A stretch of 64,000 nt of DNA from Hyphomonadaceae bacterium UBA7672 (GTDB taxonomy: Bacteria > Pseudomonadota > Alphaproteobacteria > Caulobacterales > Hyphomonadaceae), in contig DLHI01000007.1 of assembly GCA_002483135.1 (NCBI GenBank), forward strand, positions 631,861 to 695,860. The letters run 5' to 3'. The translations under genes and the position numbers were made by a program. The notes under the pieces are model-generated. The model was not told the origin of the DNA, did no database searches, and saw only the letters and a program-made list of their open reading frames with translations. Of this stretch, positions 35,561-44,107 are shown piece by piece. Within the stretch, counting starts at the first letter, position 1; every line of letters begins with the position of its first letter.

Positions 35561-36064
35561 CTAGCTGATCGGATCGCCCCAGGGATGCGGCAGGTCCTTC
35601 ACATTCTTCAGCAGCTCGAACCCGATGCGGCGCGGCTCGTCCTTCGTCTTGGGCACAGCCACCAGCAGCACGCTCACCTGCGAATAATGCTGCAGCAGTT
35701 CGAACTTCCTGCCGTCCTGATACTGGCCCATGAACACGATCATGTCCGGGCCCCAGCTGGCCACATTGTTGATATGCAGCACCTCCGCGTTCGGCCCCTC
35801 GACGAAGCGGCCGCCCACCTCGTGATCCGGTCCGAGGTTCTTCTCGAACTCGAGGATCTGGTGAACCAGCCGTTGATGCATCCAGGTTGCGGGATCGGGC
35901 GGCTGGCGTCCCGGCGTATCGGCATCATCCGCATCGTCCACGGCGCTGCCATCCACCACGCCATCCTTCACCACGTAGGGCGGGGATGCGGTCGCGTGGA
36001 TGACCACCTCATCCTCTGCAGATGTCTCGGGTTTCGTCGCGGTCTTGGCTTTGGCTTCAGTCAT
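35561..36064 (-). CDS. DUF6173-like protein
   Basis: 167 residues from the ATG at 36064. The first 60 are acidic and low-complexity. The C-terminal domain (about 75-165) has INNVASWGPDMIVFMGQYQDGRKFELLQHYSQVSVLLVAVPK and RRIGFEL, which I associate with DUF6173, tentatively. It lies between gap and pgk on the same strand, an order that may reflect co-transcription. Function unknown. Confidence 0.72.
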   Translation of the reverse strand: MTEAKAKTATKPETSAEDEVVIHATASPPYVVKDGVVDGSAVDDADDADTPGRQPPDPATWMHQRLVHQILEFEKNLGPDHEVGGRFVEGPNAEVLHINNVASWGPDMIVFMGQYQDGRKFELLQHYSQVSVLLVAVPKTKDEPRRIGFELLKNVKDLPHPWGDPIS

Positions 36065-36108
36065 GGCCCGACCTTGGGTCATCCATCCGCGCCCCGTCAA
36101 CCGCAGGC

Positions 36109-36148
36109 GCTGAAATGAAAACGCCCCCGGCGCAGGGCCGAGGGCGTT
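36109..36148 (-). terminator. Terminator of gap
   Basis: 12-bp stem with one wobble pair (36120-36131 with 36137-36148, AACGCCCCCGGC arm), loop GCAGG, followed on the minus strand by TTTCATTTCA. It lies 25 bases beyond the gap stop. Confidence 0.85.
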
Positions 36149-36173
36149 CCCAATTCTATCTGGTTCGATGGAA

Positions 36174-37181
36174 CTAGATCAGCTTCGCCCAGGCGACGGC
36201 CGTGTCGCTCATGCGGGTCGAGAAGCCCCACTCATTGTCGTACCAGCTCATGATCGACACCATCGTGCCGTCCATGACTTTCGTCTGATCCATGTGGAAG
36301 ATCGACGAGTGTGGGTTGTGGTTGAAGTCCGAGGAGACCAGCTTCTCGTCGGTGAAGCCCAGAATACCCTTCAGCTTGCCAGTCGCGGCGGCGCGGATGG
36401 CGTCGTTGACCTCTTTGGCCGTCGTCGGGCGCTTGGCGATGAATTTCAGGTCAACCAGCGAAACGTTCGGCGTCGGCACGCGCACCGACACGCCATCCAG
36501 CTTGCCGTTCAATTCCGGCAGAACGAGGCCCACCGCCTTCGCCGCGCCGGTCGACGTCGGGATCATCGACAGCGCAGCCGCGCGGCCGCGATAGAGATCC
36601 TTGTGCATCGTATCGAGCGTCGGCTGGTCGCCGGTGTAGGAGTGGATCGTCGTCATCATGCCCTTCTCGATGCCGATGGCTTCGTGAAGCACATACGCCA
36701 CCGGCGCGAGGCAGTTGGTGGTGCACGAGGCGTTCGAGACGATCATGTGCTCCTTGGTGAGCTTCTGATGGTTCACGCCATAGACGACGGTGAGGTCGGA
36801 GTTCTCGCCGGGGGCCGAGATCAGCACGCGCTTGGCGCCGGCCTGCAGGTGCAGGGCGGCTTTGTCCTTGGCGGTGAAAATACCGGTGCACTCGAATGCG
36901 ATGTCGACGTTCAGGTCCTTGTGCGGCAGCTGGGCCGGGTCCTTGATCGCCGTGACCTTGAAGGTCTGGTTGCCGACGGTGACCATGTCGCCCTCGACCT
37001 TAACGTCCATGTTCAGCGGGCCGTGGACCGAGTCGTATTTCAGCAGGTGGACGTTGGTTTCCACCGGCCCAAGATCGTTCACCGCGACGACTTCGATGTC
37101 CGTGCGCTTGTGTTCCAGAATGGAACGGAGAACCAGACGACCGATCCGGCCAAAACCGTTGATCGCGACACGCACAGCCAT
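36174..37181 (-). CDS. gap: Glyceraldehyde-3-phosphate dehydrogenase
   Basis: 335 residues from the ATG at 37181 (GAGGG upstream). NAD-binding AINGFGRIGRLVLRS at 7-20, catalytic Cys 153 in SNASCTTNCLAP, and the closing WYDNEWGFSTRM. It makes 1,3-bisphosphoglycerate from glyceraldehyde 3-phosphate. Neighbouring pgk, tkt and the aldolase together cover triose and pentose interconversion, in glycolysis or gluconeogenesis; no Rubisco or phosphoribulokinase is in the window. Confidence 0.97.
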   Translation of the reverse strand: MAVRVAINGFGRIGRLVLRSILEHKRTDIEVVAVNDLGPVETNVHLLKYDSVHGPLNMDVKVEGDMVTVGNQTFKVTAIKDPAQLPHKDLNVDIAFECTGIFTAKDKAALHLQAGAKRVLISAPGENSDLTVVYGVNHQKLTKEHMIVSNASCTTNCLAPVAYVLHEAIGIEKGMMTTIHSYTGDQPTLDTMHKDLYRGRAAALSMIPTSTGAAKAVGLVLPELNGKLDGVSVRVPTPNVSLVDLKFIAKRPTTAKEVNDAIRAAATGKLKGILGFTDEKLVSSDFNHNPHSSIFHMDQTKVMDGTMVSIMSWYDNEWGFSTRMSDTAVAWAKLI

Positions 37182-37358
37182 TGCGAAAACCCTCTGATGT
37201 TCAATGCGGCCAGATGGGTGCAAGAACGATGCACGCCCCCAGCAGGTCGCTTGCGGCGGTATGGCGCGCGTAATAGCCGATTTTTGGTGTGAAGCGAGAG
37301 GCAAGCGCGGTGAAAATCACGCAATTCCCCGTCGCGTTTCGTGAAGCGGGGAATCCGA

Positions 37359-37445
37359 GACCGCCGGGCGCCTGCCCGGCACTCGCCGCATCAGGGGAAT
37401 TGCACCGGTCTTGCGGCCGGTTTGCCGGGCAGGCGCCCGGCGGTC
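37359..37445. repeat. Long perfect inverted repeat between tkt and gap
   Basis: Two 23-base arms, 37359-37381 and 37423-37445, are exact reverse complements (outer ends GACCGCCGGG and CCCGGCGGTC) separated by 41 bases that hold a smaller ACCGG/CCGGT stem. The right arm ends four bases from the tkt stop codon. It could form a strong RNA hairpin after tkt, or be a palindromic repeat element. A shorter ATTCCCCG/CGGGGAAT pair (37323-37354) lies next to it. Confidence 0.85.
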
Positions 37446-37449
37446 CCAG

Positions 37450-39420
37450 CTAGATCAGCGCCTTAGCCGCCGCGACTACGGCCTCAGCCGTAATCCCGAA
37501 ATGCTTGAACAGCGTCTTGGCCGGGGCGGAGGCGCCGAAGCCGGTCATGCCGACGAAGCCGCCATCCGGGCCAATCCACCGGTCCCAGCCGTCGCGGACG
37601 CCGGCTTCGACGGCCACTTTCGGAAGCTTCTTGCCCAGTGTTTCCGCGCGGTACTTTTCCGGTTGGGCGGCGAACAGTTCGAAGCACGGCATGGAAACGA
37701 CACGCGCGCCGATGCCTTCGGCTTCCAGCGTCTTCTGCGCGGCAAGCGCCAGTTCGACTTCCGAGCCTGTGGCGATCAGCACGACCTTCTCCTTCGCTGT
37801 GGCGGGAGAGAGGACGTAGGCGCCCTTGGCGGTGAGGTTCTCGTCAGTGTGCGTCTTGCGCGCCGGGGCCACGTTCTGGCGCGTCGCCGCGATCAGCGAG
37901 GGGCCGGTCGTGGTGTTCAGCATGATCTCCCAGGCTTCCGCCGCTTCAACGCCGTCCGCCGGGCGGAACACGTTGAGGTTCGGGATCATGCGCAGCGACG
38001 CGACATGCTCCACCGGCTGGTGCGTGGGCCCATCTTCGCCGACCCCGATCGAGTCGTGCGTCATCACGTGGATCACGCGAATGCCCATCAGCGCGCCAAG
38101 ACGGATAGACGGACGCGAGTAATCCGAGAACACCAGGAACGTGCCCGAATACGGGATCACGCCGCCATGCAGCGCCATGCCGTTCATGGCCGCAGCCATC
38201 GCATGCTCGCGAATGCCCCAGTGCACGAAACGGCCGCCATAGTTCTCCGGCGTCATCGGCGCTTTCGCGCTCGCCGTGCGCGTGTTGTTGGAGCCGGTGA
38301 GATCTGCCGAGCCGCCCACCATTTCTGGAACCAGCTGCGTCAGGATTTCCAGCGCCGCGCCAGACCATTTGCGGGTCGCGTCCGACTTCTGGCCTTCAAC
38401 CACCGCCTTCTTGTGCGCGTTGATCGCAGCCCCAACGCCTTCCGGCAGCTTGCCCGAAAGCGTCGCCTCGAAGGCCGCGCGCTTGTCGCTGGCGCCGAGG
38501 CGCTTCAGCCACGCTTCGCGATGGCGCGCGCCCTGGCGGCCGATCTTGCGCCACTCCGCGACGATTTCCTCCGGGATTACGAAAGGCTCGTGTGGCCAGT
38601 CGAGCGACTTGCGGATGCCCGCGATCTCTTCGGCGCCATAGGGGCCGCCATGGGCAGGGCCCGTGCCCGCCAGTTTAGGCGCGCCAAAGCCGATGATGGT
38701 CTTGCACGCGATCAGGCTCGGCCGATCCGCCGTCTGCGCGGCAAGCAGGGCGCCGCGCACCGCGTCCATGTTGTGGCCGTCCACGCGCGCGACGTTCCAG
38801 CCCGACGCCTTGAAGCGTTTCACTTGGTCCGTGTCGTCCGACAGCGAGGTCGACCCATCGATGGTGACGGCGTTGTCGTCGAACAGCACGATCAGGTTCT
38901 TCAGGCGCAGGTGACCGGCCAGCGTGATGGCCTCCTGGCTGATGCCCTCCATCAGACAGCCATCGCCCGCGATCACATAGGTCTTGTGGTTGACCAGATC
39001 ATCGCCAAAGCGCGCGTTCAGGTGGCGCTCGGCCATCGCCATGCCGACGGCGTTGGCAAGACCCTGTCCCAGCGGGCCCGTGGTGGTCTCAACGCCTGGC
39101 GTGTGGCCGAACTCCGGGTGGCCCGGCGTCTTCGATCCCAGCTGGCGGAAGTTCTTGATCTCATCCAGCGACACTTCCGGATACCCGGTGAGATAAAGCA
39201 GCGAGTAGAGCAGCATCGAGCCGTGCCCGGCCGATAGCACCAGCCGGTCGCGGTCCGGCCATTCTGGGTGCGCCGCGTCGAACTTGATGAACTCCTGAAA
39301 CAGGAGCGTCGCGCAATCGGCAAAGCCCAGCGGCAGGCCGCAATGACCGCTCTGGGCCTTCTCCACGGCGTCCATGCTCAGGGCGCGGATCGCGTTGGCG
39401 AGCGGCAGGTTCGTGGCCAT
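37450..39420 (-). CDS. tkt: Transketolase
   Basis: 656 residues. Starts MATNLPLANAIRALSMDAV; VLSAGHGSMLLYSLLYLTGY at about 61-80, GPLGQGLANAVGMAMAE at about 115, thiamine diphosphate/metal site GDGCLMEGISQEA at about 153, and the C-terminal PYSGTFLVFSDYSRPSIRL region. Length and motifs are those of complete transketolases. It moves two-carbon units between sugar phosphates. AGGAG six bases before ATG. First gene of the tkt-gap-pgk series. Confidence 0.97.
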   Translation of the reverse strand: MATNLPLANAIRALSMDAVEKAQSGHCGLPLGFADCATLLFQEFIKFDAAHPEWPDRDRLVLSAGHGSMLLYSLLYLTGYPEVSLDEIKNFRQLGSKTPGHPEFGHTPGVETTTGPLGQGLANAVGMAMAERHLNARFGDDLVNHKTYVIAGDGCLMEGISQEAITLAGHLRLKNLIVLFDDNAVTIDGSTSLSDDTDQVKRFKASGWNVARVDGHNMDAVRGALLAAQTADRPSLIACKTIIGFGAPKLAGTGPAHGGPYGAEEIAGIRKSLDWPHEPFVIPEEIVAEWRKIGRQGARHREAWLKRLGASDKRAAFEATLSGKLPEGVGAAINAHKKAVVEGQKSDATRKWSGAALEILTQLVPEMVGGSADLTGSNNTRTASAKAPMTPENYGGRFVHWGIREHAMAAAMNGMALHGGVIPYSGTFLVFSDYSRPSIRLGALMGIRVIHVMTHDSIGVGEDGPTHQPVEHVASLRMIPNLNVFRPADGVEAAEAWEIMLNTTTGPSLIAATRQNVAPARKTHTDENLTAKGAYVLSPATAKEKVVLIATGSEVELALAAQKTLEAEGIGARVVSMPCFELFAAQPEKYRAETLGKKLPKVAVEAGVRDGWDRWIGPDGGFVGMTGFGASAPAKTLFKHFGITAEAVVAAAKALI

Positions 39421-39551
39421 CGGCGGCTCCTGTCAGGGGATTTCGCCGCTGGTTAACGGCAATGCGGGCTGCATCAAAGGGGTTTCACTGCCGCATGCCG
39501 CCATTGCGCGGGTTGCTCACAGGCATCACATTGCGGCAACAGGATCGTGGG

Positions 39552-39839
39552 ATGACGGACGAACCCGAAAACAAGGCAGACATGGACACCGCCCTGCAAC
39601 AGCTGGAGGCGGCGATCGACCGGCTGGAAGGCCGGCTCGACGGCCTGTTTTCGCGCCTGGAAGGCCAGCGGAACCAGATGCGCGAGGCGGAGGCCCTGCG
39701 GCTCGACCGGGCTCGCCTGGCGGGCGATCTCGACGCCGCCAAGGCGCGGGAAAGGGAGCTGCAAAAGCTGGCCGACGAGGCGTCCGAGGCCCTTGGCGCA
39801 GCGATTTCAGAGGTACGCGAGGCCCTCGGCAAGGTTTGA
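39552..39839 (+). CDS. DUF4164-type coiled-coil protein
   Basis: 95 residues from the ATG at 39552. Almost wholly a coiled coil (LQQLEAAIDRLEGRLDGLFSRLEG and later ARERELQKLADEASEALG). This family precedes zapA in many alphaproteobacteria, as here, where zapA starts 103 bases on. A role with ZapA in division is inferred from that conserved neighbourhood only. Confidence 0.85.
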   Translation: MTDEPENKADMDTALQQLEAAIDRLEGRLDGLFSRLEGQRNQMREAEALRLDRARLAGDLDAAKARERELQKLADEASEALGAAISEVREALGKV

Positions 39840-39942
39840 TTGGATTGCAGATTCCAGCTCGTGTCGCCCCTATCTGGCGCAGGCACGGGCAGAAGCGCTA
39901 GAATGTCCGGATTGGGGACGGCGGAAAAAGGTAGTTGGCGTC

Positions 39943-40269
39943 GTGGCCAAGGCTGAGATCACCATTGCAGGCAAGCGCTATGCGCTGAGCTGCGCCCCCG
40001 GCCAGGAAGCCCGCCTGGAAGAACTTGGCGCGCGCTTCGACCAGCGCGTGATGGAACTCACCGAGGCGCTGGGCGATCTGGGCGCGGAACGTCTCTTCCT
40101 CGCTGCCGGGATTTCCATTCTCGACGAACTCGACGCGCAGGCGGTGGGCGTCGGCGCCAAGGCGCTGGATGATCGCATCCGCAATCTCGAAAACCGCGCC
40201 GCGACGCTCCTCTCCGATGCGGCGGCCCGCATCGAAATGCTGTCGCGCCGCGTCGACGAGGCGAGCTGA
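39943..40269 (+). CDS. zapA: Cell division protein ZapA
   Basis: 108 residues from the GTG at 39943 (no in-frame ATG fits). EITIAGKRYALSCAPGQEARLEELGARFD (about 4-32) is the ZapA globular part, followed by a long helix for dimer and tetramer contacts. ZapA binds and bundles FtsZ at the division site. The RBS is weak (AAAGG about 12 bases upstream). Ends 4 bases before the convergent flavoprotein gene. Confidence 0.9.
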   Translation: MAKAEITIAGKRYALSCAPGQEARLEELGARFDQRVMELTEALGDLGAERLFLAAGISILDELDAQAVGVGAKALDDRIRNLENRAATLLSDAAARIEMLSRRVDEAS

Positions 40270-40273
40270 GCGG

Positions 40274-41452
40274 CTAGACCGCTTGCCCTGCGGCCCAGCC
40301 CGAACTCCAGGCCCACTGGAAATTAAAGCCGCCAAGCCAGCCGGTGACATCCACGCACTCGCCGATGAAGTAGAGGCCGGGCGCGGCCTTCGCTTCCATC
40401 GTCTTTGACGACAGCCCATCCGTATCGATCCCGCCCAGCGTCACCTCCGCCGTGCGCCAGCCCTCCGTGCCATCAGGTGTCACGCGCCACGCATTCAGCG
40501 CGCTTGCGACTTCGCGCAGCTTCGCATCGGAAAGATCAGCCAGTCGCGCCGCGCCATAAGTCTTCGCCGCCACCTGATCCGCCAGCCGCTTGGATGCAAA
40601 CGCCGCCAGCGCATTGTCGAGCTGCTGCTTGGGCCGTTCCACACGCGCCGCTTTCAATTCCACGAACACATCGCGTCCGCGTGCAAGGTCGATCACCACC
40701 TCATCGCCCTCGCGCCAGTAGGATGAAATCTGCAGGATCGCAGGTCCCGACAATCCGCGATGCGTGAACAGCATGCCTTCTTCGAAGCTTGCACCATTGC
40801 AGGTCGCGCGCGCTTCCACTGACACGCCTGCTAGTTCCGCGATCGGCGCCAACTGTGGCTCGTTGAAAATGAACGGCACAAGGGCGGGACGCGGTTCGAT
40901 TATCTTCAGGCCGAACTGGCGTGCGACGTCATACGCATATCCCGTTGCGCCCATCTTCGGGATCGAGAGGCCACCGGTTGCGATTACGAGTGATTGGCAT
41001 TCGATATCGCCCGCGGGAGTTTTCACGTGAAACGTTTCTGTCGTGCGCGTAATGGCGCCGGGTTCGACGCTCAGCTTTATTTCGCATCGAACTGCTTTCA
41101 GGTCTTCCAGCAGCATGTCGATGATCTGTGTGGCCGATCCGTCACAGAAGAGCTGGCCGAGCGTCTTTTCATGGAAGGCGATCCCACGCTCACCGACGCG
41201 CTTGATGAAGTCGTGCTGCGTGTAGCGCTTCAGTGCCGAGACGCAGAAATGCGGATTGTTCGACAGGAACTGTTTCGGCGTCACATGCAGGTTGGTGAAG
41301 TTGCAGCGCCCGCCGCCCGAGATGCGGACTTTCTCCGCCGGCTTCTTCGCATGGTCGATCACCACGACGCTGCGCCCGCGCCGCCCCGCCTCGATGGCGC
41401 ACATCAGGCCGGCCGCGCCCGCGCCGATCACCAGGACATCGCAATTGGTCAT
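40274..41452 (-). CDS. HI0933-type FAD-dependent flavoprotein (NAD(P)/FAD oxidoreductase)
   Basis: 392 residues from the ATG at 41452 (another four codons earlier, 41464). VLVIGAGAAGLMCAIEAGRRG binds FAD (about 6-26), KVRISGGGRCNFTN (about 41-54) is the HI0933 signature, LVIATGGLSIPKMGATGYAYDVARQFG (about 137-163) follows, and the C-terminus has LYFIGECVDVTGWLGGFNFQWAWSSG. Function of this widespread family is not settled; some relatives act in RNA modification or as reductases. Faces zapA convergently. Confidence 0.92.
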   Translation of the reverse strand: MTNCDVLVIGAGAAGLMCAIEAGRRGRSVVVIDHAKKPAEKVRISGGGRCNFTNLHVTPKQFLSNNPHFCVSALKRYTQHDFIKRVGERGIAFHEKTLGQLFCDGSATQIIDMLLEDLKAVRCEIKLSVEPGAITRTTETFHVKTPAGDIECQSLVIATGGLSIPKMGATGYAYDVARQFGLKIIEPRPALVPFIFNEPQLAPIAELAGVSVEARATCNGASFEEGMLFTHRGLSGPAILQISSYWREGDEVVIDLARGRDVFVELKAARVERPKQQLDNALAAFASKRLADQVAAKTYGAARLADLSDAKLREVASALNAWRVTPDGTEGWRTAEVTLGGIDTDGLSSKTMEAKAAPGLYFIGECVDVTGWLGGFNFQWAWSSGWAAGQAV

Positions 41453-41571
41453 GGCCAAAGCCATATCGCCGCACTCAGCCTCCTGTCGTGGCGTCATGCC
41501 GTCACGACGTACTTTCCGTTCGCGTCATACGCGCTAGGCTGCCGAAGACAACGACAAACGGGAGCACGGCC

Positions 41572-42810
41572 ATGACCGAAGCCTGGATCATCGACGCCTG
41601 CCGCACGCCGCGCGGTATTGGCCGGCAGGGCAAGGGCGCTCTGGCCGACATGCACCCGCAGCATCTGGGCGCCACCGTGCTGAAGGCGCTGGCCGAGCGA
41701 ACGGGCATCAACACAGCCGACGTGGACGACATCATCTGGGGTACGTCCACGCAAGTCGGCAAGCAGGGCCGCGACCTTGGCCGCATGGCGGCTCTGGATG
41801 CGGGCTACGATGTGCGCGCCTCGGGCGTCACCATCGACCGGTTCTGCGGATCGGGCATCACATCGGTGAACCTTGCGGCCTCGACGATCATGTCGGGGAT
41901 GGCCGATCTCGCTGTCGCGGGCGGGACGGAGATGATGAGCTACACCGCCGCCATCGCCGATCCGAAAGCGCCGCCCTTTATCGACGCGGGCAATGAAAGA
42001 CTGCGCGCGCATCATCCGCAGAGCCACCAGGGCGTCTGCGCCGACGCCATCGCGACGATGGAGAACATATCCCGCGAGGCGCTGGATGCGCTTGCACTAG
42101 AGAGCCAGAAGCGCGCCGACCATGCGATCCGCAACGGACATTTCGACAAGAGCCTGGTGCCTGTGCGCAAGGTGGATGGGTCGCTGGCGCTGGACCGTGA
42201 GGAGTTCCCCCGCCCCCAGACGACGATGGAAGGTCTTGCCGCGCTGAAACCTGCCTTCGAGGCAATGGCGGAGTATCCGCTGAACGAGAAGGGCGAGACC
42301 TATGGCGGGCTCATCCGGCAGGTGCATCCGGACCTGAAGATCAGACACGTGCACCATGCAGGAAATTCATCGGGCGTGGTCGATGGCGCTGCGGCGCTGC
42401 TGCTGGCTTCGCCCGACTATGCCAAGGCGCACGGCCTCAAGCCGCGCGCGCGCGTGCTGGCGATTGCGAACATGGGCGACAGCCCCACGCTGATGCTCAA
42501 TGCGCCGGTGCCGGCCGCGAAGAAGGTTCTCGCGAAGGCGGGGCTGACCATCGATGATATCGACCTGTTCGAGATCAACGAGGCGTTCGCCGTGGTCGCC
42601 GAGAAATTCATCCGCGACCTGAAGCTCGATCGCGACAAGGTCAATGTGAATGGCGGCGCAATGGCGCTGGGCCATCCGATCGGCGCCACGGGCTCGATCC
42701 TGATCGGCACGATCCTGGACGAACTCGAACGCCGCGACCTGAAACGCGGGCTGGTGACGATGTGCGCCGCAGGCGGCATGGCCCCGGCGATCATTATAGA
42801 GCGGGTTTAG
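41572..42810 (+). CDS. Thiolase family acetyl-CoA acyltransferase
   Basis: 412 residues from the ATG at 41572 (GGGAG upstream). Nucleophile Cys 92 in DRFCGSG, His 368 in GGAMALGHPIGATG and second Cys 398 in TMCAAGGMAPA complete the thiolase site. It cleaves 3-ketoacyl-CoA or condenses two acyl-CoAs. The sequence is closer to long thiolases of fatty-acid breakdown than to PhaA, but no beta-oxidation gene is adjacent; the SDR at 31745-32665 could feed it. Confidence 0.93.
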   Translation: MTEAWIIDACRTPRGIGRQGKGALADMHPQHLGATVLKALAERTGINTADVDDIIWGTSTQVGKQGRDLGRMAALDAGYDVRASGVTIDRFCGSGITSVNLAASTIMSGMADLAVAGGTEMMSYTAAIADPKAPPFIDAGNERLRAHHPQSHQGVCADAIATMENISREALDALALESQKRADHAIRNGHFDKSLVPVRKVDGSLALDREEFPRPQTTMEGLAALKPAFEAMAEYPLNEKGETYGGLIRQVHPDLKIRHVHHAGNSSGVVDGAAALLLASPDYAKAHGLKPRARVLAIANMGDSPTLMLNAPVPAAKKVLAKAGLTIDDIDLFEINEAFAVVAEKFIRDLKLDRDKVNVNGGAMALGHPIGATGSILIGTILDELERRDLKRGLVTMCAAGGMAPAIIIERV

Positions 42811-42855
42811 GCAAGGTCGGTTGTGGACGCGCTTCCGCACATTGCCTGAGTGGAG

Positions 42856-42981
42856 TCATTCTCGGCCAAGCGCGTCAGCGCGCGTGCCGAGAACCTCGGT
42901 TCCTTCAGCGAGGGATCGCCAGTTGTCCCGCACTTGAACCAGACGGGATTCTCGGGATGCGCTTCGCTTACCCGAGAATGA
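42856..42981. repeat. Compound palindromic intergenic element
   Basis: The 126-base element is flanked by TCATTCTCGG (42856-42865) and CCGAGAATGA (42972-42981), exact inverted ends. Inside, CCGAGAA (42887-42893) pairs with the left end and ATTCTCGGG (42948-42956) with the right end, giving two hairpins. It fills the gap between the thiolase and the convergent serine hydrolase. Probably a REP/MITE-like repeat; also able to act as a terminator on both strands. Confidence 0.75.
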
Positions 42982-42995
42982 CCACCCTGGATGGC

Positions 42996-44105
42996 TCAGC
43001 CCGCAGGTAGAACCGGGCCCAGCGCTTTCCAGGCGTCCGGCGCTGAAAGCTGCGCTGCGCCATATCCCATGGTGGCGATCACCATGTCATGCTCGGGCAG
43101 CACGAAGCAGAACTGGCCGCGTGCGCCTGCCGCGAAATACATGGAGCGCGGCGCGCCGGGCGCGCGGCCGGAGCGGTTGAGCCACCAGAGATATCCATAA
43201 GCCGGCTTGTGCGCGGACGGGTTTGTTGCGTCGCGGATGTAGTCTGCAGCGATCAGCTGTTCGCCCGCCCAGCGTCCCTTGTTCAGATAGAGCTGGCCTA
43301 GCCGCGCCAGATCGCGGCAGGAGAGGGTGATCGATCCGCCGATGCGGATGTTGTCTTTGCTGTCCACGCCTTCGCGCTGGTAGTTGAAGTTCTCGCAGCC
43401 GAGCGGGGCGACGATCTCCTCCATCATGTAGCGGTGGCTGGTCTTGCCCGTCGCCGCCGTGATGATGTCGGCGAGGTGATCAGCAGGCGCGCCGTCGTAA
43501 AAGAAACGTTCGCCGGGCTGAATCGTTGTTCCATAGCCTGGAGGTGTGCCGCGTTCGGCTTCCTTGTACCATTCGTATTCGACGCCGGGGCCCGGCGGCG
43601 TTGCATCGTCCAGCTTCTTTGGCGGCTTGGACGAGGGCTTCATGTTCATCGTGCCGCCGGACGTCATCGTCAGCAGGTGGCGGATGCGCGTCTGCGGGCG
43701 GAAGCCGGACTTTTTGGCGGGATGATATTTCGACGTCAGGTCGTCGATGCTGAGCCGGCCCGTGGTGATGGCGCGGCCCACCATTGCGCCGCCCCACGAC
43801 TTGCCCGCGGAGAACGATACGTTGCGCCATTCGGGAACTGCGCGCGCCCAGTCGTTCGCCCAGTAACGCTCGAACACCAGTTCGCCATGACGGATGACGA
43901 CGAGGCCCTGGCGCTCGCCGGGCGCCGCCAGGTGCGTGGCCGCGGTTTCGAGGGAGGGTGTGGACAAGCCGTGCGCCTCGGGCGTGGAGTGTCTCCACGG
44001 TCCGCGTCCCGGGCCGGGCGTGGCGGCGACAGCCGGGCCCGTGGCGCAGGCCGACAATGCAGACGTGGCGAGTGCTGATCCGATCAGCGTGCGGCGCGTG
44101 AGCAT
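42996..44105 (-). CDS. Exported serine hydrolase, beta-lactamase/esterase (class C-like) family
   Basis: 369 residues. The N-terminus has LTRRTLIG, a twin-Arg pair, and a lipobox ALSAC (Cys 20), so a Tat-exported lipoprotein is likely. Catalytic S-x-x-K is SAGK (Ser 99-Lys 102); a second motif YEWYKEAE-like Tyr region lies about residue 180. Family members are esterases, peptidases or beta-lactamase relatives; the substrate is unknown. Its start lies two bases after the stop of the upstream hydrolase gene, so the two are translationally coupled. Confidence 0.87.
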   Translation of the reverse strand: MLTRRTLIGSALATSALSACATGPAVAATPGPGRGPWRHSTPEAHGLSTPSLETAATHLAAPGERQGLVVIRHGELVFERYWANDWARAVPEWRNVSFSAGKSWGGAMVGRAITTGRLSIDDLTSKYHPAKKSGFRPQTRIRHLLTMTSGGTMNMKPSSKPPKKLDDATPPGPGVEYEWYKEAERGTPPGYGTTIQPGERFFYDGAPADHLADIITAATGKTSHRYMMEEIVAPLGCENFNYQREGVDSKDNIRIGGSITLSCRDLARLGQLYLNKGRWAGEQLIAADYIRDATNPSAHKPAYGYLWWLNRSGRAPGAPRSMYFAAGARGQFCFVLPEHDMVIATMGYGAAQLSAPDAWKALGPVLPAG

Positions 44106-44107
44106 CC

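Noticed and set aside
37411..39237. 608-codon open frame on the plus strand
   Set aside because: Antisense to transketolase, whose motifs are complete; no domain in the shadow.
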